From Seohaeicola sp024304985 (lineage in GTDB: Bacteria > Pseudomonadota > Alphaproteobacteria > Rhodobacterales > Rhodobacteraceae): a stretch of DNA of 64,000 nt. Position 1 is the first letter of the stretch, and each line of letters begins with the position of its first letter. Below, one piece after another: positions 42,927 to 51,253 of the stretch. Where the stretch lies: NCBI RefSeq assembly GCF_028802875.1, contig NZ_JARAMP010000009.1, forward strand, positions 62,001 to 126,000. The letters are read 5' to 3'. Position numbers and translations under genes: made by a program. Below the pieces are notes generated by a model that saw only the letters and a program-made list of their open reading frames with translations, had not been told where the DNA came from and ran no database searches.

Positions 42927-44041
42927 ACCGCGACGCGCCTTTGCTGGTCATCGCCGCCGGTGGCACCGGCGGGCACATGTTTCCGGCCCAATCGCTGGCC
43001 GAGGTGATGCTGCGTCGGGGCTGGCGCGTGAAGCTCAGCACCGATGCGCGCGGCGCGCGCTATACGGGCGGCTTTCCCCATTCGGTCGAGATCGAGCAGA
43101 TCGCCAGCGCCACCTTCGCGCGCGGTGGCGTGCTGGCCCGCGCGATGGTGCCCTTCCGCGTGCTGGGCGGCATTCTGGGCGCGCTCTGGCGGATGCGGGG
43201 GGATCGGCCCGTCGCGGTGGTGGGCTTTGGCGGATACCCCGCGATCCCGGCCATGGCCGCGGCGACGCTCTTGCGCCTGCCGCGCATGATCCATGAACAG
43301 AACGGCGTGCTGGGCCGGGTGAACCGGCTGTTTGCGCGGCGGGTGGACCGGGTCGCCTGTGGCACATGGCCCACCGACCTGCCCGCCGGAATCGAGGGCG
43401 CGGATGTGGGCAACCCCGTGCGCGCCGCTGTGCTGGAACGCGCGGGCGCGGGCTATATCGCGCCGGGGGATTACCCGATGTCGCTGCTGGTGATCGGCGG
43501 AAGCCAGGGGGCGCGCGTCCTGTCGGATGTGGTGCCCGCCGCCGTTGCCGCTTTGCCGGATGCCCTGCGCCGCAATATCCGCGTCAGCCATCAGGCCCGC
43601 GCAGAGGATGTCGAGCGGGTCGAGGCCGCCTATGCCAGCGCCGGGATCGGCGCTGAGGTGCAACCCTTCTTTCAGGACGTGCCCCGCCGCATGAGCGAGG
43701 CGCAATTGGTCATCAGCCGGGCAGGCGCCTCCAGCGTGGCCGATCTCAGCGTGATCGGCCGCCCCTCGATCCTGATCCCCTTCGCGGCAGCGACCGCTGA
43801 CCACCAAAGCGCCAATGCGCGCGGGCTGGTCGCGGCGGGCGCCGCGATCCTGATCCCCGAAAGCCGGCTGGACGCGCAGGTTCTGGCCGAACAGATGACG
43901 CTGGTGCTGGACAATCCCCAAGGGGCCGAGGATATGGCCCGTGCGGCGCTGTCCTGCGGCCGCCCCGATGCGGCGCAGACGCTGGCCGATATGGTCGAGG
44001 CGCTGGCCCAGACAAGCAAGACCCGGAAAGGCAAGGCATGA
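42923..44041 (+). CDS. murG: lipid II synthase, GlcNAc transferase MurG
   Basis: This is a 372-residue GT-B enzyme (family GT28). The lipid-I binding G-loop IAAGGTGGHMFPAQSLAE is at the start. GFGGYPAIPAMAAA, HEQNGVLGRVNRL, VIGGSQGARVLSD, and the C-terminal sugar-nucleotide site VISRAGASSVADLSVIGRPSILIPFAAATADHQ follow. All the expected motifs are present. It is tightly coupled to ftsW and murC. Confidence 0.96.
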   Translation: MNRDAPLLVIAAGGTGGHMFPAQSLAEVMLRRGWRVKLSTDARGARYTGGFPHSVEIEQIASATFARGGVLARAMVPFRVLGGILGALWRMRGDRPVAVVGFGGYPAIPAMAAATLLRLPRMIHEQNGVLGRVNRLFARRVDRVACGTWPTDLPAGIEGADVGNPVRAAVLERAGAGYIAPGDYPMSLLVIGGSQGARVLSDVVPAAVAALPDALRRNIRVSHQARAEDVERVEAAYASAGIGAEVQPFFQDVPRRMSEAQLVISRAGASSVADLSVIGRPSILIPFAAATADHQSANARGLVAAGAAILIPESRLDAQVLAEQMTLVLDNPQGAEDMARAALSCGRPDAAQTLADMVEALAQTSKTRKGKA

Positions 44042-45435
44042 ACGCGGCAACGAAACTTCCCGGCGATGTCGGCCCCATCCATTTCGTCGGCATCGGTGGC
44101 ATCGGCATGTCCGGCATCGCCGAGGTGCTGCTGAACCACGGCTATACGGTGCAGGGCTCGGACCAGAAAACCACCAAGATCACCGACCGTCTGGCGGGTC
44201 TGGGGGCCACGATCTTTGAAGGACAGGCCGCCGCGAACCTGACAGGCGCGCAGGTCGTCGTGATCTCCAGCGCGATCAAGCCGGGCAATCCCGAACTGGA
44301 CGAGGCCCGCCGCATGGGCCTGCCGATCGTGCGCCGGGCCGAGATGCTGGCCGAGTTGATGCGGCTGAAATCCAACATCGCCATCGCGGGCACCCATGGC
44401 AAGACCACGACCACGACGATGGTGGCCGAGGTGCTGGTGGCGGGCGGGATCGACCCCACGGTCGTCAATGGCGGGATCATCCATGCCTATGGCTCCAATG
44501 CGCGGATGGGGCAGGGCGAATGGATGGTGGTCGAGGCGGACGAGAGTGACGGCACTTTCAACCGCCTGCCTGCGACCATTGCCATCGTCACCAATATCGA
44601 CCCCGAACATATGGAACATTGGGGCGATTTCGAGCGGCTGAAACAGGGCTTTGTCGATTTCGTCTCGAATATCCCCTTCTACGGCGTGGCCGTCTGCTGC
44701 ACGGATCATCCCGAAGTGCGCAGCCTTGTGGGCAAGATCACCGACCGCCGCGTCATCACCTATGGCTTCAACGCGCAGGCGGATGTGCGCGCGCTGAACC
44801 TGCGCTACGACGCCGGCGTGGCCCATTTCGACATCGCCCTTCAGACCGAGGATATTCTGATCGAGGGCTGCACCCTGCCGATGCCGGGGGATCACAACGT
44901 CTCGAACGCGCTGGCGGCTGTGGCCGTGGCGCGGCATCTGGGCATGAAGGGTGACGAGATCCGGGGCGCGCTGGCGGCCTTTGGCGGCGTGAACCGGCGC
45001 TTCACCAAGGTGGGCGAGGTGAACGGCGTCACCATCATCGACGATTATGGCCACCATCCGGTCGAGATCGCCGCCGTCTTGCGCGCCGCACGGCAGGCAA
45101 CACAGGGCCGCGTGATTGCGGTGCATCAGCCGCATCGCTACACCCGCCTGTCGGCGCTGTTCGAGGATTTCTGCGGCTGTTTCAACGAGGCCGATGTCGT
45201 GGCCATTGCCGAGGTCTATGCTGCGGGCGAGGCACCTATTGCAGGTGCCAGCCGCGACGATCTGGTGGCGGGGCTGATCCGGCACGGGCATCGCCATGCG
45301 CGGGCGGTCACGGATGAGGATGATCTGCTGCGATTGGTGCGCGAACAGGCGCGTCCGGGGGATATGGTGGTCTGTCTTGGGGCAGGCACGATCAGCGCAT
45401 GGGCAAACAACCTGCCCGCGCGGCTGCAAGGCTGA
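44038..45435 (+). CDS. murC: UDP-N-acetylmuramate:L-alanine ligase
   Basis: This is a 465-residue ligase with HFVGIGGIGMSGIAEVLLNHGY at the start, ATP loop GTHGKTTTTTMV, VVEADESDGTF, NIDPEHMEHWGDF, HNVSNALAAVAVA and DDYGHHPVEIAAVL. It adds the first amino acid of the stem peptide. It overlaps murG by 4 bases, and about 50 bases later comes copy 4 of the dispersed repeat, with the permease gene starting at 45537. Confidence 0.97.
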   Translation: MNAATKLPGDVGPIHFVGIGGIGMSGIAEVLLNHGYTVQGSDQKTTKITDRLAGLGATIFEGQAAANLTGAQVVVISSAIKPGNPELDEARRMGLPIVRRAEMLAELMRLKSNIAIAGTHGKTTTTTMVAEVLVAGGIDPTVVNGGIIHAYGSNARMGQGEWMVVEADESDGTFNRLPATIAIVTNIDPEHMEHWGDFERLKQGFVDFVSNIPFYGVAVCCTDHPEVRSLVGKITDRRVITYGFNAQADVRALNLRYDAGVAHFDIALQTEDILIEGCTLPMPGDHNVSNALAAVAVARHLGMKGDEIRGALAAFGGVNRRFTKVGEVNGVTIIDDYGHHPVEIAAVLRAARQATQGRVIAVHQPHRYTRLSALFEDFCGCFNEADVVAIAEVYAAGEAPIAGASRDDLVAGLIRHGHRHARAVTDEDDLLRLVREQARPGDMVVCLGAGTISAWANNLPARLQG

Positions 45436-45486
45436 GCGCGTGCGCCCGGTCCGCGCCCGTTGCATGACGCGGCACGGATGCGCGAT

Positions 45487-45508
45487 GAGTATTTTTGGCA
45501 AGATGAAG
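45487..45508 (+). repeat. dispersed intergenic repeat, copy 4
   Basis: GAGTATTTTTGGCAAGATGA plus AG, in the 101-base gap after murC and before the permease. It is the only copy between two genes of the same direction. Confidence 0.9.
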
Positions 45509-45536
45509 CAGGGCGCGCGCAGGCAGGAGGCGGGCC

Positions 45537-46727
45537 ATGGCTGAGGCGTTGAAACGTCGGATCGGACCGGGCCTGCTGACAGCCTACGGCGTGGGTATCA
45601 TGGTCGGCGCGGGCATCTATGTGCTGACCGGGGCCGCAGCAGGGGCGGCGGGTGTCTGGGCGCCGTTGTCCTTTCTGCTGGCGGCCATCGTCGCGGTGCC
45701 CACGGCGCTCAGCTTTTCCGAACTGGCGGCGCGCATCCCCGAAGCGGCGGGGGATTCCTCTTATGTGGAGGTCGGTCTGCGGCGGCACGGGCTGGCCGTG
45801 GCGGTGGGGGCGGTCAATGTGGTCGCGGGCACGGTGGCGGCGGCGGCGGTGCTGCGCGGCGGTGTGGGATATCTGACCTCGATCCTGGATATTCCCTTTG
45901 TCTGGGGTGTGCTGGGTCTTGGGGCGGCGATGACCCTGATCGCGCTGGTCGGGGTGTTGGAAAGCCTGGCCTTTGCCGCGCTCATGACCGTGATCGAGGT
46001 GATCGGCCTGACCTTGGTGATCGCGGCGGGTTTCGCGGCCGCGCCCGTGGCGGACTGGACTGCACCGCCCGCGCCCGAATGGTCCGGCGTGGCGGCGGCG
46101 ACGATCTTCGCCTTCTTCGCCTTCATCGGCTTTGACGACATGGTCAACATGGCCGAGGAGGCGCGCGAACCCGAACGCAACATGCCGCGCGCGATCCTTT
46201 GGGCGCTGGCGATCACGGGTCTTCTTTATATGCTGGTCTCGCTTGCCGCCGTGCGCGCCGTCCCTCGCGAGGTGCTGGGGGCCTCCGAACGCCCGCTGGC
46301 GCTGGTCTGGGAGGCGGGGATGGGCACCTCCGCCGCCTTTCTGGCGGCCATAGCGGTGGCGGCGGCGCTGAACGGGGTGCTGGCGCAGATCGTCATGGCG
46401 GCGCGGGTGCTGTTTGGCCTTGGCAAACGCTCGCCGGGTCTGTCGGTGTTCCGCCACGCGCATAAACGCTTCGGCACGCCGGTGCTGGGCACGCTGGTCA
46501 TCGGGGCGGCGGTCACGCTGTCAGCCCTGACCCTGCCCGTTGCAGTGCTGGCCGAGATCACGACGCAGGCCCTGCTGATCGTCTTCATCATCGTCAATGC
46601 CGCCCTGATCGGGTTGAAGCGGCAGGTGCCGGAGGGGCCTTTCGTGGTGCCCATGGCCGTGCCGGTGCTGGGCATCGTCACCTGTGTGGCCACATTCATG
46701 GCCTCGCTGATCGGAGGTGCATCATGA
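45537..46727 (+). CDS. APC-family amino acid permease
   Basis: This is a 396-residue integral membrane protein of the amino acid-polyamine-organocation superfamily, with about eleven helices. The first helix carries the substrate loop GIMVGAGIYVLTG. FAFFAFIGFDDMVNMAEEAREPERNMPRAI is the conserved helix 6 pattern. It is shorter than the usual 450-500 residues, since the C-terminal helices are reduced. The substrate is unknown. An AGGAGG site precedes the ATG, and DUF2484 overlaps its end by 4 bases. Confidence 0.85.
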   Translation: MAEALKRRIGPGLLTAYGVGIMVGAGIYVLTGAAAGAAGVWAPLSFLLAAIVAVPTALSFSELAARIPEAAGDSSYVEVGLRRHGLAVAVGAVNVVAGTVAAAAVLRGGVGYLTSILDIPFVWGVLGLGAAMTLIALVGVLESLAFAALMTVIEVIGLTLVIAAGFAAAPVADWTAPPAPEWSGVAAATIFAFFAFIGFDDMVNMAEEAREPERNMPRAILWALAITGLLYMLVSLAAVRAVPREVLGASERPLALVWEAGMGTSAAFLAAIAVAAALNGVLAQIVMAARVLFGLGKRSPGLSVFRHAHKRFGTPVLGTLVIGAAVTLSALTLPVAVLAEITTQALLIVFIIVNAALIGLKRQVPEGPFVVPMAVPVLGIVTCVATFMASLIGGAS

Positions 46728-46972
46728 GCCTGTCGCTGATCCTCGCCTGTCTCTGGGCTGTGGCCGCCAACCTTGCCGCGATGATCCCCTCGCGCGACAA
46801 TCACTGGCGACGCGCCTATGTGCTGATCGTCTGCGGTATTCCCCTTCTGGGCTATGTGACCTATGAGAACGGTCCGGTCGCCGGGCTGATCGCCATGGCG
46901 GCCGGGATGAGCCTATTGCGCTGGCCGGTGGTCTATCTGGGCCGCTGGATGCGCCGCCGGATGGAGAAATGA
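46724..46972 (+). CDS. DUF2484 small membrane protein
   Basis: This is an 82-residue protein with about three hydrophobic segments (SLILACLWAVAANLAAMI, AYVLIVCGIPLLGYVTY, VAGLIAMAAGMSLL) and a basic tail RRRMEK. The family occurs in alphaproteobacterial dcw clusters next to murB, with no known function. It overlaps the permease and ends 1 base before murB. Confidence 0.85.
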   Translation: MSLSLILACLWAVAANLAAMIPSRDNHWRRAYVLIVCGIPLLGYVTYENGPVAGLIAMAAGMSLLRWPVVYLGRWMRRRMEK

Positions 46973-46973
46973 G

Positions 46974-47915
46974 ATGGCCCGACCCGATGCGATTGCGGGG
47001 CTGCGCGGCAGCCTGACGGCAGGCAAGCCCCTGTCCGAATTGACATGGTTGCGCGTGGGCGGACCTGCCGACTGGATCTACCAGCCCGCCGATGCCGATG
47101 ATCTGGCGCTTTTCCTGCGGGAACTGGATGCGGATGTGCCGGTTTTTCCCATGGGTGTGGGCAGCAACCTGATCGTGCGCGACGGCGGCCTGCGCGCCGT
47201 GGTGATCCGGCTGGGGCGCGGCTTCAACGGGATCGAGGTGGCAGGCGACTGCGTCACCGCAGGGGCAGCGGCGCTGGATGCCCATGTGGCGCGCCGCGCG
47301 GCCGAGGCCGGGCTGGACCTGACCTTCCTGCGCACCATTCCGGGCAGCATCGGCGGGGCGGTGCGGATGAATGCGGGCTGCTATGGCAGCTATGTGGCTG
47401 ATGTTCTGATCGATGCCACGGTCGTCACCCGCGACGGCCGGATCGTGACCCTGACGCCGGATGCGCTGCAATTCGCCTATCGCCAAAGCCATCTGCCCGA
47501 GGGTTGGGTGCTGATCGGCGCCACGTTCAGGGCCCCCGCAGGCGACCCCGCCCGACTGGCCGCCCGGATGGACGAGCAGATCGCAAAACGCGACGCCAGC
47601 CAGCCCACGCGCGACCGCAGCGCCGGCAGCACCTTCCGCAACCCTGCCGGGTTTTCCAGCACCGGACGGGCCGATGATGTGCACGATCTGAAGGCGTGGA
47701 AGGTCATCGAGGATGCCGGGATGCGCGGCGCGCGTCTGGGCGGCGCGCAGATGAGCGAGATGCACGCCAATTTTCTGATCAATGCCGGGGGGGCGACAGC
47801 CGCCGATCTGGAAATGCTTGGTGAAATGGTGCGAAAAAAGGTTTACGATTCAACCGGTATCACGCTAGAGTGGGAAATCATGAGGGTCGGCGAAACGATC
47901 CCGGAACGCGGTTGA
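46974..47915 (+). CDS. murB: UDP-N-acetylenolpyruvoylglucosamine reductase
   Basis: This is a 313-residue FAD enzyme (type I-like core). Visible are LTWLRVGGPADWI, GVGSNLIVRDGG, RTIPGSIGGAVRMNAGCYG (catalytic Arg), AGSTFRNPAG (catalytic Ser) and WKVIEDAGMRG. It reduces the enolpyruvyl group to form UDP-MurNAc. A 52-base gap with a small hairpin (GGGTC/GACCC) follows before ddl. Confidence 0.96.
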   Translation: MARPDAIAGLRGSLTAGKPLSELTWLRVGGPADWIYQPADADDLALFLRELDADVPVFPMGVGSNLIVRDGGLRAVVIRLGRGFNGIEVAGDCVTAGAAALDAHVARRAAEAGLDLTFLRTIPGSIGGAVRMNAGCYGSYVADVLIDATVVTRDGRIVTLTPDALQFAYRQSHLPEGWVLIGATFRAPAGDPARLAARMDEQIAKRDASQPTRDRSAGSTFRNPAGFSSTGRADDVHDLKAWKVIEDAGMRGARLGGAQMSEMHANFLINAGGATAADLEMLGEMVRKKVYDSTGITLEWEIMRVGETIPERG

Positions 47916-47973
47916 CAGGCACTAGCAAAAAACGGGGTCACAAAAGACCCGGGAACTGAGGCACGAATTGGGT

Positions 47974-48885
47974 ATGTCGGGCAGGACAACCCCCAAGGTT
48001 GCAGTATTGATGGGCGGCGCTTCGGCTGAACGCGAGGTCTCCCTGTCATCAGGGCGCGAATGCGCCGCAGCATTGAGGGGCGAAGGATATGAGGTCGTTG
48101 CGCTGGACGCAGGGCCCGACCTTGCTGCGCGCCTGACCGAGATTGCTCCCGATGTCGTCTTCAACGCCCTGCATGGCCGCTGGGGCGAGGATGGCTGCGT
48201 GCAGGGGATGCTGGAATGGCTGCGGCTGCCCTATACCCATTCGGGCGTGCTGGCCTCGGCCCTGGCGATGGACAAGCAGCGCACCAAGGATCTCTACCGC
48301 ACTGAGGGCCTGCCCGTGGTGCCCAGCCTGCTGGCACATCAGGCCGAGATTGCGGCCAGCCACCTGATGGACCCACCCTATGTGGTCAAACCCTATGACG
48401 AAGGGTCTTCGGTCGGCGTCGTGATCGTGCGTGAAGGCATGAACGCGCCCCGCCTGCCGGATGGTCTGCCGGATGTGCTGATGGTCGAGGCTTATGCGCC
48501 GGGTCGCGAATTGACCGTGACCGTCATGGGCGACCGCGCATTGGGCGTGACCGAGATCATCACCGATGGCTGGTATGACTATGACGCCAAGTACAAGCCC
48601 GGCGGGTCGCGCCATGTCTGCCCGGCCGAACTGCCTGCCCAGATCACGGATGCCTGCCTTGACTATGCGCTGCGCGCGCATCGCGTTCTGGGGTGTCGTG
48701 GCGTGACCCGCACCGACCTGCGGTGGGACGAGGCGCGCGGGCTGGACGGTCTGGTGCTGCTGGAAACCAATACGCAACCGGGCATGACGCCCACTTCGCT
48801 CTCGCCCGAACATGCCGGACTGGCGGGCCTCAGCTTCGGGCAGTTCTGTGCCTGGATGGTGGAGGATGCGTCATGCAACAGATAG
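47974..48885 (+). CDS. ddl: D-alanine:D-alanine ligase
   Basis: This is a 303-residue ATP-grasp ligase. ATG 47974 (MSGRTTPKVAVLMGG) is given; a TTG at 47968 has a better-placed GAGG and is an alternative start. Motifs are GGASAEREVSLSSG, HGRWGEDGCVQGMLEWL, YVVKPYDEGSSVGVVIV, VEAYAPGRELTVTVMGD and TNTQPGMTPTSL. It makes the D-Ala-D-Ala used by murF. Its last 13 bases overlap ftsQ. Confidence 0.95.
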   Translation: MSGRTTPKVAVLMGGASAEREVSLSSGRECAAALRGEGYEVVALDAGPDLAARLTEIAPDVVFNALHGRWGEDGCVQGMLEWLRLPYTHSGVLASALAMDKQRTKDLYRTEGLPVVPSLLAHQAEIAASHLMDPPYVVKPYDEGSSVGVVIVREGMNAPRLPDGLPDVLMVEAYAPGRELTVTVMGDRALGVTEIITDGWYDYDAKYKPGGSRHVCPAELPAQITDACLDYALRAHRVLGCRGVTRTDLRWDEARGLDGLVLLETNTQPGMTPTSLSPEHAGLAGLSFGQFCAWMVEDASCNR

Positions 48886-49748
48886 GCCCGCGACTCGATC
48901 CTGCCCCCTCGCGCTGGTCCTACCGGATGCAGCGCCTGATGCTGACGCCGCTCTATCGCAACCTGTTGCGCGTCGGTCTGCCCTTCGTCATCGCCTTCGG
49001 GTCGGTCACGATCTACATGTCTGACGACATGCGGCGCGAGGCCGTGGTCACCGGGATCACCGATCTGCGCGACCAGTTCCAGAGCAGACCGGAGTTCATG
49101 GTCAGCCTCATGGCCATCGACGGGGCCTCGACCTCTGTCGCCGAAGACATCCGCGAGATCCTGCAACTGGATTTTCCCGTCAGCAGCTTCGATCTGGACC
49201 TTGAGGCGATCCTGACCGCGATCCGCGAATTGCCCGCCGTGGCGGATGCGCGCGTGCGCGTGCGCTCGGGCGGCATCCTTCAGGTCGATGTGACCGAGCG
49301 GGTGCCGGCGGTGCTCTGGCGGACGGCTCAGGGTCTTGAGGTGCTGGACGCGGACGGCATGATCACCGGCCCCGCCACCTCGCGCGAGGAATATGCCACC
49401 CTGCCGCTGATTGCGGGCGAGGGGGCGGACAAACATGTGACCGAAGCGCTGGATCTGGTCCGCGCCGCCGGGCCGCTGGGCGCGCGGATGCGTGGGCTCG
49501 TGCGCATGGGCGAACGGCGCTGGGATGTGGTGCTTGACCGTGATCAGCGCATTCTTCTGCCCGAGGATGCGCCGGTGCAGGCGTTGGAGCGTGTCATCGC
49601 GCTGGGGCAGGTCCACGAGATGCTGGAACGGGATCTGGCCGTGGTCGACATGCGACTGGCGGCACGCCCGACGATCCGGATGAATGCCGCCGCTGTTGAA
49701 CAGTGGCACGAATTGCAGGCAACAAACGCAGGGATAGCAGGACGATGA
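48873..49748 (+). CDS. ftsQ: cell division protein FtsQ
   Basis: This is a 291-residue bitopic protein. The start at MQQIGPRLDPAPSRW overlaps the end of ddl by 13 bases. There is a cytoplasmic tail, a membrane segment at about 33-50, a POTRA domain (SVAEDIREILQLDFPVSSFDLDLEAILTAIRELPAVADARVRVRSGGILQVDVTERVPAVLW) and a beta domain. It scaffolds FtsB/FtsL. It overlaps ftsA by 4 bases. Confidence 0.93.
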   Translation: MQQIGPRLDPAPSRWSYRMQRLMLTPLYRNLLRVGLPFVIAFGSVTIYMSDDMRREAVVTGITDLRDQFQSRPEFMVSLMAIDGASTSVAEDIREILQLDFPVSSFDLDLEAILTAIRELPAVADARVRVRSGGILQVDVTERVPAVLWRTAQGLEVLDADGMITGPATSREEYATLPLIAGEGADKHVTEALDLVRAAGPLGARMRGLVRMGERRWDVVLDRDQRILLPEDAPVQALERVIALGQVHEMLERDLAVVDMRLAARPTIRMNAAAVEQWHELQATNAGIAGR

Positions 49749-51079
49749 TCGAGCTTTACCACAGCCAGCGCGCCATGCGGAACATGCGCCGCGCCGCCAT
49801 GCAACGCGGTGTCGTGGCCATTCTGGATGTGGGCAGCTCCAAGATTGCCTGTCTGGTCCTGCGCTTCGACGGGGCCGATCGCGGCACCGAAACGGAAGGA
49901 ATCGGCCCGATGGCAGGGCAGGCGGGGTTCCGCGTCATCGGGGCCGCCACCACCCGCTCGCGCGGGGTGCGCTTCGGCGAGATCCACGCCATGCAGGAAA
50001 CCGAACGCGCGATCCGCACCGCGGTGCAGGCCGCGCAGAAGATGGCCAACATCCGCGTCGATCATGTCATCGCCTGTTTCTCGGGCGGTGATCCGCGCAG
50101 CTATGGTCTGGCCGGGGCCATCGACTTGGAAGGGCATGTGGTCACCGAACAGGATGTCAGCCGCGTGCTCAGCGCCTGCGACGTGCCGGATTACGGCGAC
50201 GGGCGCGAGGTGCTCCACGCCCAGCCCGTCAACTTTGCGCTGGACCACCGCTCGGGTCTGGGCGATCCGCGCGGCCAGATGGGGATGCGACTGGCCACGG
50301 ACATGCACATGCTGACCGTGGACGGCATCGCGATCCAGAACCTGGCCCATTGCGTCAAGCGGTGCGATCTGGAACTGGCCGGCGTCGCCTCATCCTCTTA
50401 CGTGTCGGGCATTTCGGCGCTGGTCGAGGACGAGCAGGAACTGGGGGCGGCCTGCATCGACATGGGCGGCGGCACCACCGGCATCTCGATCTTCATGAAA
50501 AAGCACATGATCTTTGCCGACTCGGTGCGGATGGGGGGCGATCATGTCACGGGCGACATTTCGATGGGGCTTGGTGTGCCCGCCTCGACCGCCGAACGGA
50601 TCAAGACCTTTTATGGTGGCGTCGTGGCCACAGGCATGGACGACCGCGAGATGATCGAGATCGGCGGCGACACGGGCGATTGGGAACATGACCGGCGCAC
50701 CGTCAGCCGGGCCGAACTGATCGGCATCATGCGCCCGCGGGTCGAGGAAATTCTGGAAGAGGTCCGCGCAAGGCTGGATGCGGCCGGGTTCGATCATCTG
50801 CCCAGCCAGCAAATTGTTCTGACCGGCGGCGGCAGCCAGATTCCCGGATTGGATGGATTGGCCAGTCGAATACTGGGGCATCAGGTCCGGCTTGGTCGCC
50901 CTCTGCGTGTGCACGGGCTGCCACAATCTGTCACGGGCCCCGGTTTTGCCAGCGCGGTCGGCCTGTGCCTGTTCGCCGCGCATCCGCAGGACGAGTGGTG
51001 GGACTTCGAGATTCCCGTGGATCGCTACCCTGCACGATCTCTCAAGAGGGCTGTAAAATGGTTCAAGGACAACTGGTAA
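49745..51079 (+). CDS. ftsA: cell division protein FtsA
   Basis: This is a 444-residue actin-like ATPase. GVVAILDVGSSKIACLVLRF is the first phosphate loop, IDMGGGTTGISIF the second, and TGGGSQIPGLDGLASRIL the adenosine site. The last 13 residues (SLKRAVKWFKDNW) form the amphipathic membrane-binding helix, which is intact. It tethers FtsZ to the membrane. The ftsZ start is 175 bases further on. Confidence 0.95.
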   Translation: MIELYHSQRAMRNMRRAAMQRGVVAILDVGSSKIACLVLRFDGADRGTETEGIGPMAGQAGFRVIGAATTRSRGVRFGEIHAMQETERAIRTAVQAAQKMANIRVDHVIACFSGGDPRSYGLAGAIDLEGHVVTEQDVSRVLSACDVPDYGDGREVLHAQPVNFALDHRSGLGDPRGQMGMRLATDMHMLTVDGIAIQNLAHCVKRCDLELAGVASSSYVSGISALVEDEQELGAACIDMGGGTTGISIFMKKHMIFADSVRMGGDHVTGDISMGLGVPASTAERIKTFYGGVVATGMDDREMIEIGGDTGDWEHDRRTVSRAELIGIMRPRVEEILEEVRARLDAAGFDHLPSQQIVLTGGGSQIPGLDGLASRILGHQVRLGRPLRVHGLPQSVTGPGFASAVGLCLFAAHPQDEWWDFEIPVDRYPARSLKRAVKWFKDNW

Positions 51080-51132
51080 CCGCAATATCTGGCATGTTGA
51101 GCGAAATCCCGCGTGAGGCGAGCATTTCTTCG

Positions 51133-51232
51133 CCACATTTTGTGGTTAATTCGCGTTTTTTTGGTGACGTTCAGACCCACACAGGTTAACATCCGTGTGG
51201 ATTAGGCAAAATAATGCCCGTGAATACGGGCC
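51133..51232 (+). promoter_or_regulatory. ftsA-ftsZ intergenic region with hairpins and CtrA-like half site
   Basis: Hairpins are CCACA-TTT-TGTGG (51133-51145), CCACAC/GTGTGG around 51176-51200, and GCCCGT-GAAT-ACGGGC (51216-51231), the last ending 22 bases before the ftsZ ATG. TTAA-N7-TTTT at 51146-51160 matches most of the CtrA site TTAA-N7-TTAA. A separate ftsZ promoter is likely, but no clear -35/-10 pair is visible. Confidence 0.45.
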
Positions 51233-51253
51233 GAAACCTCAGGCGGACAGATC

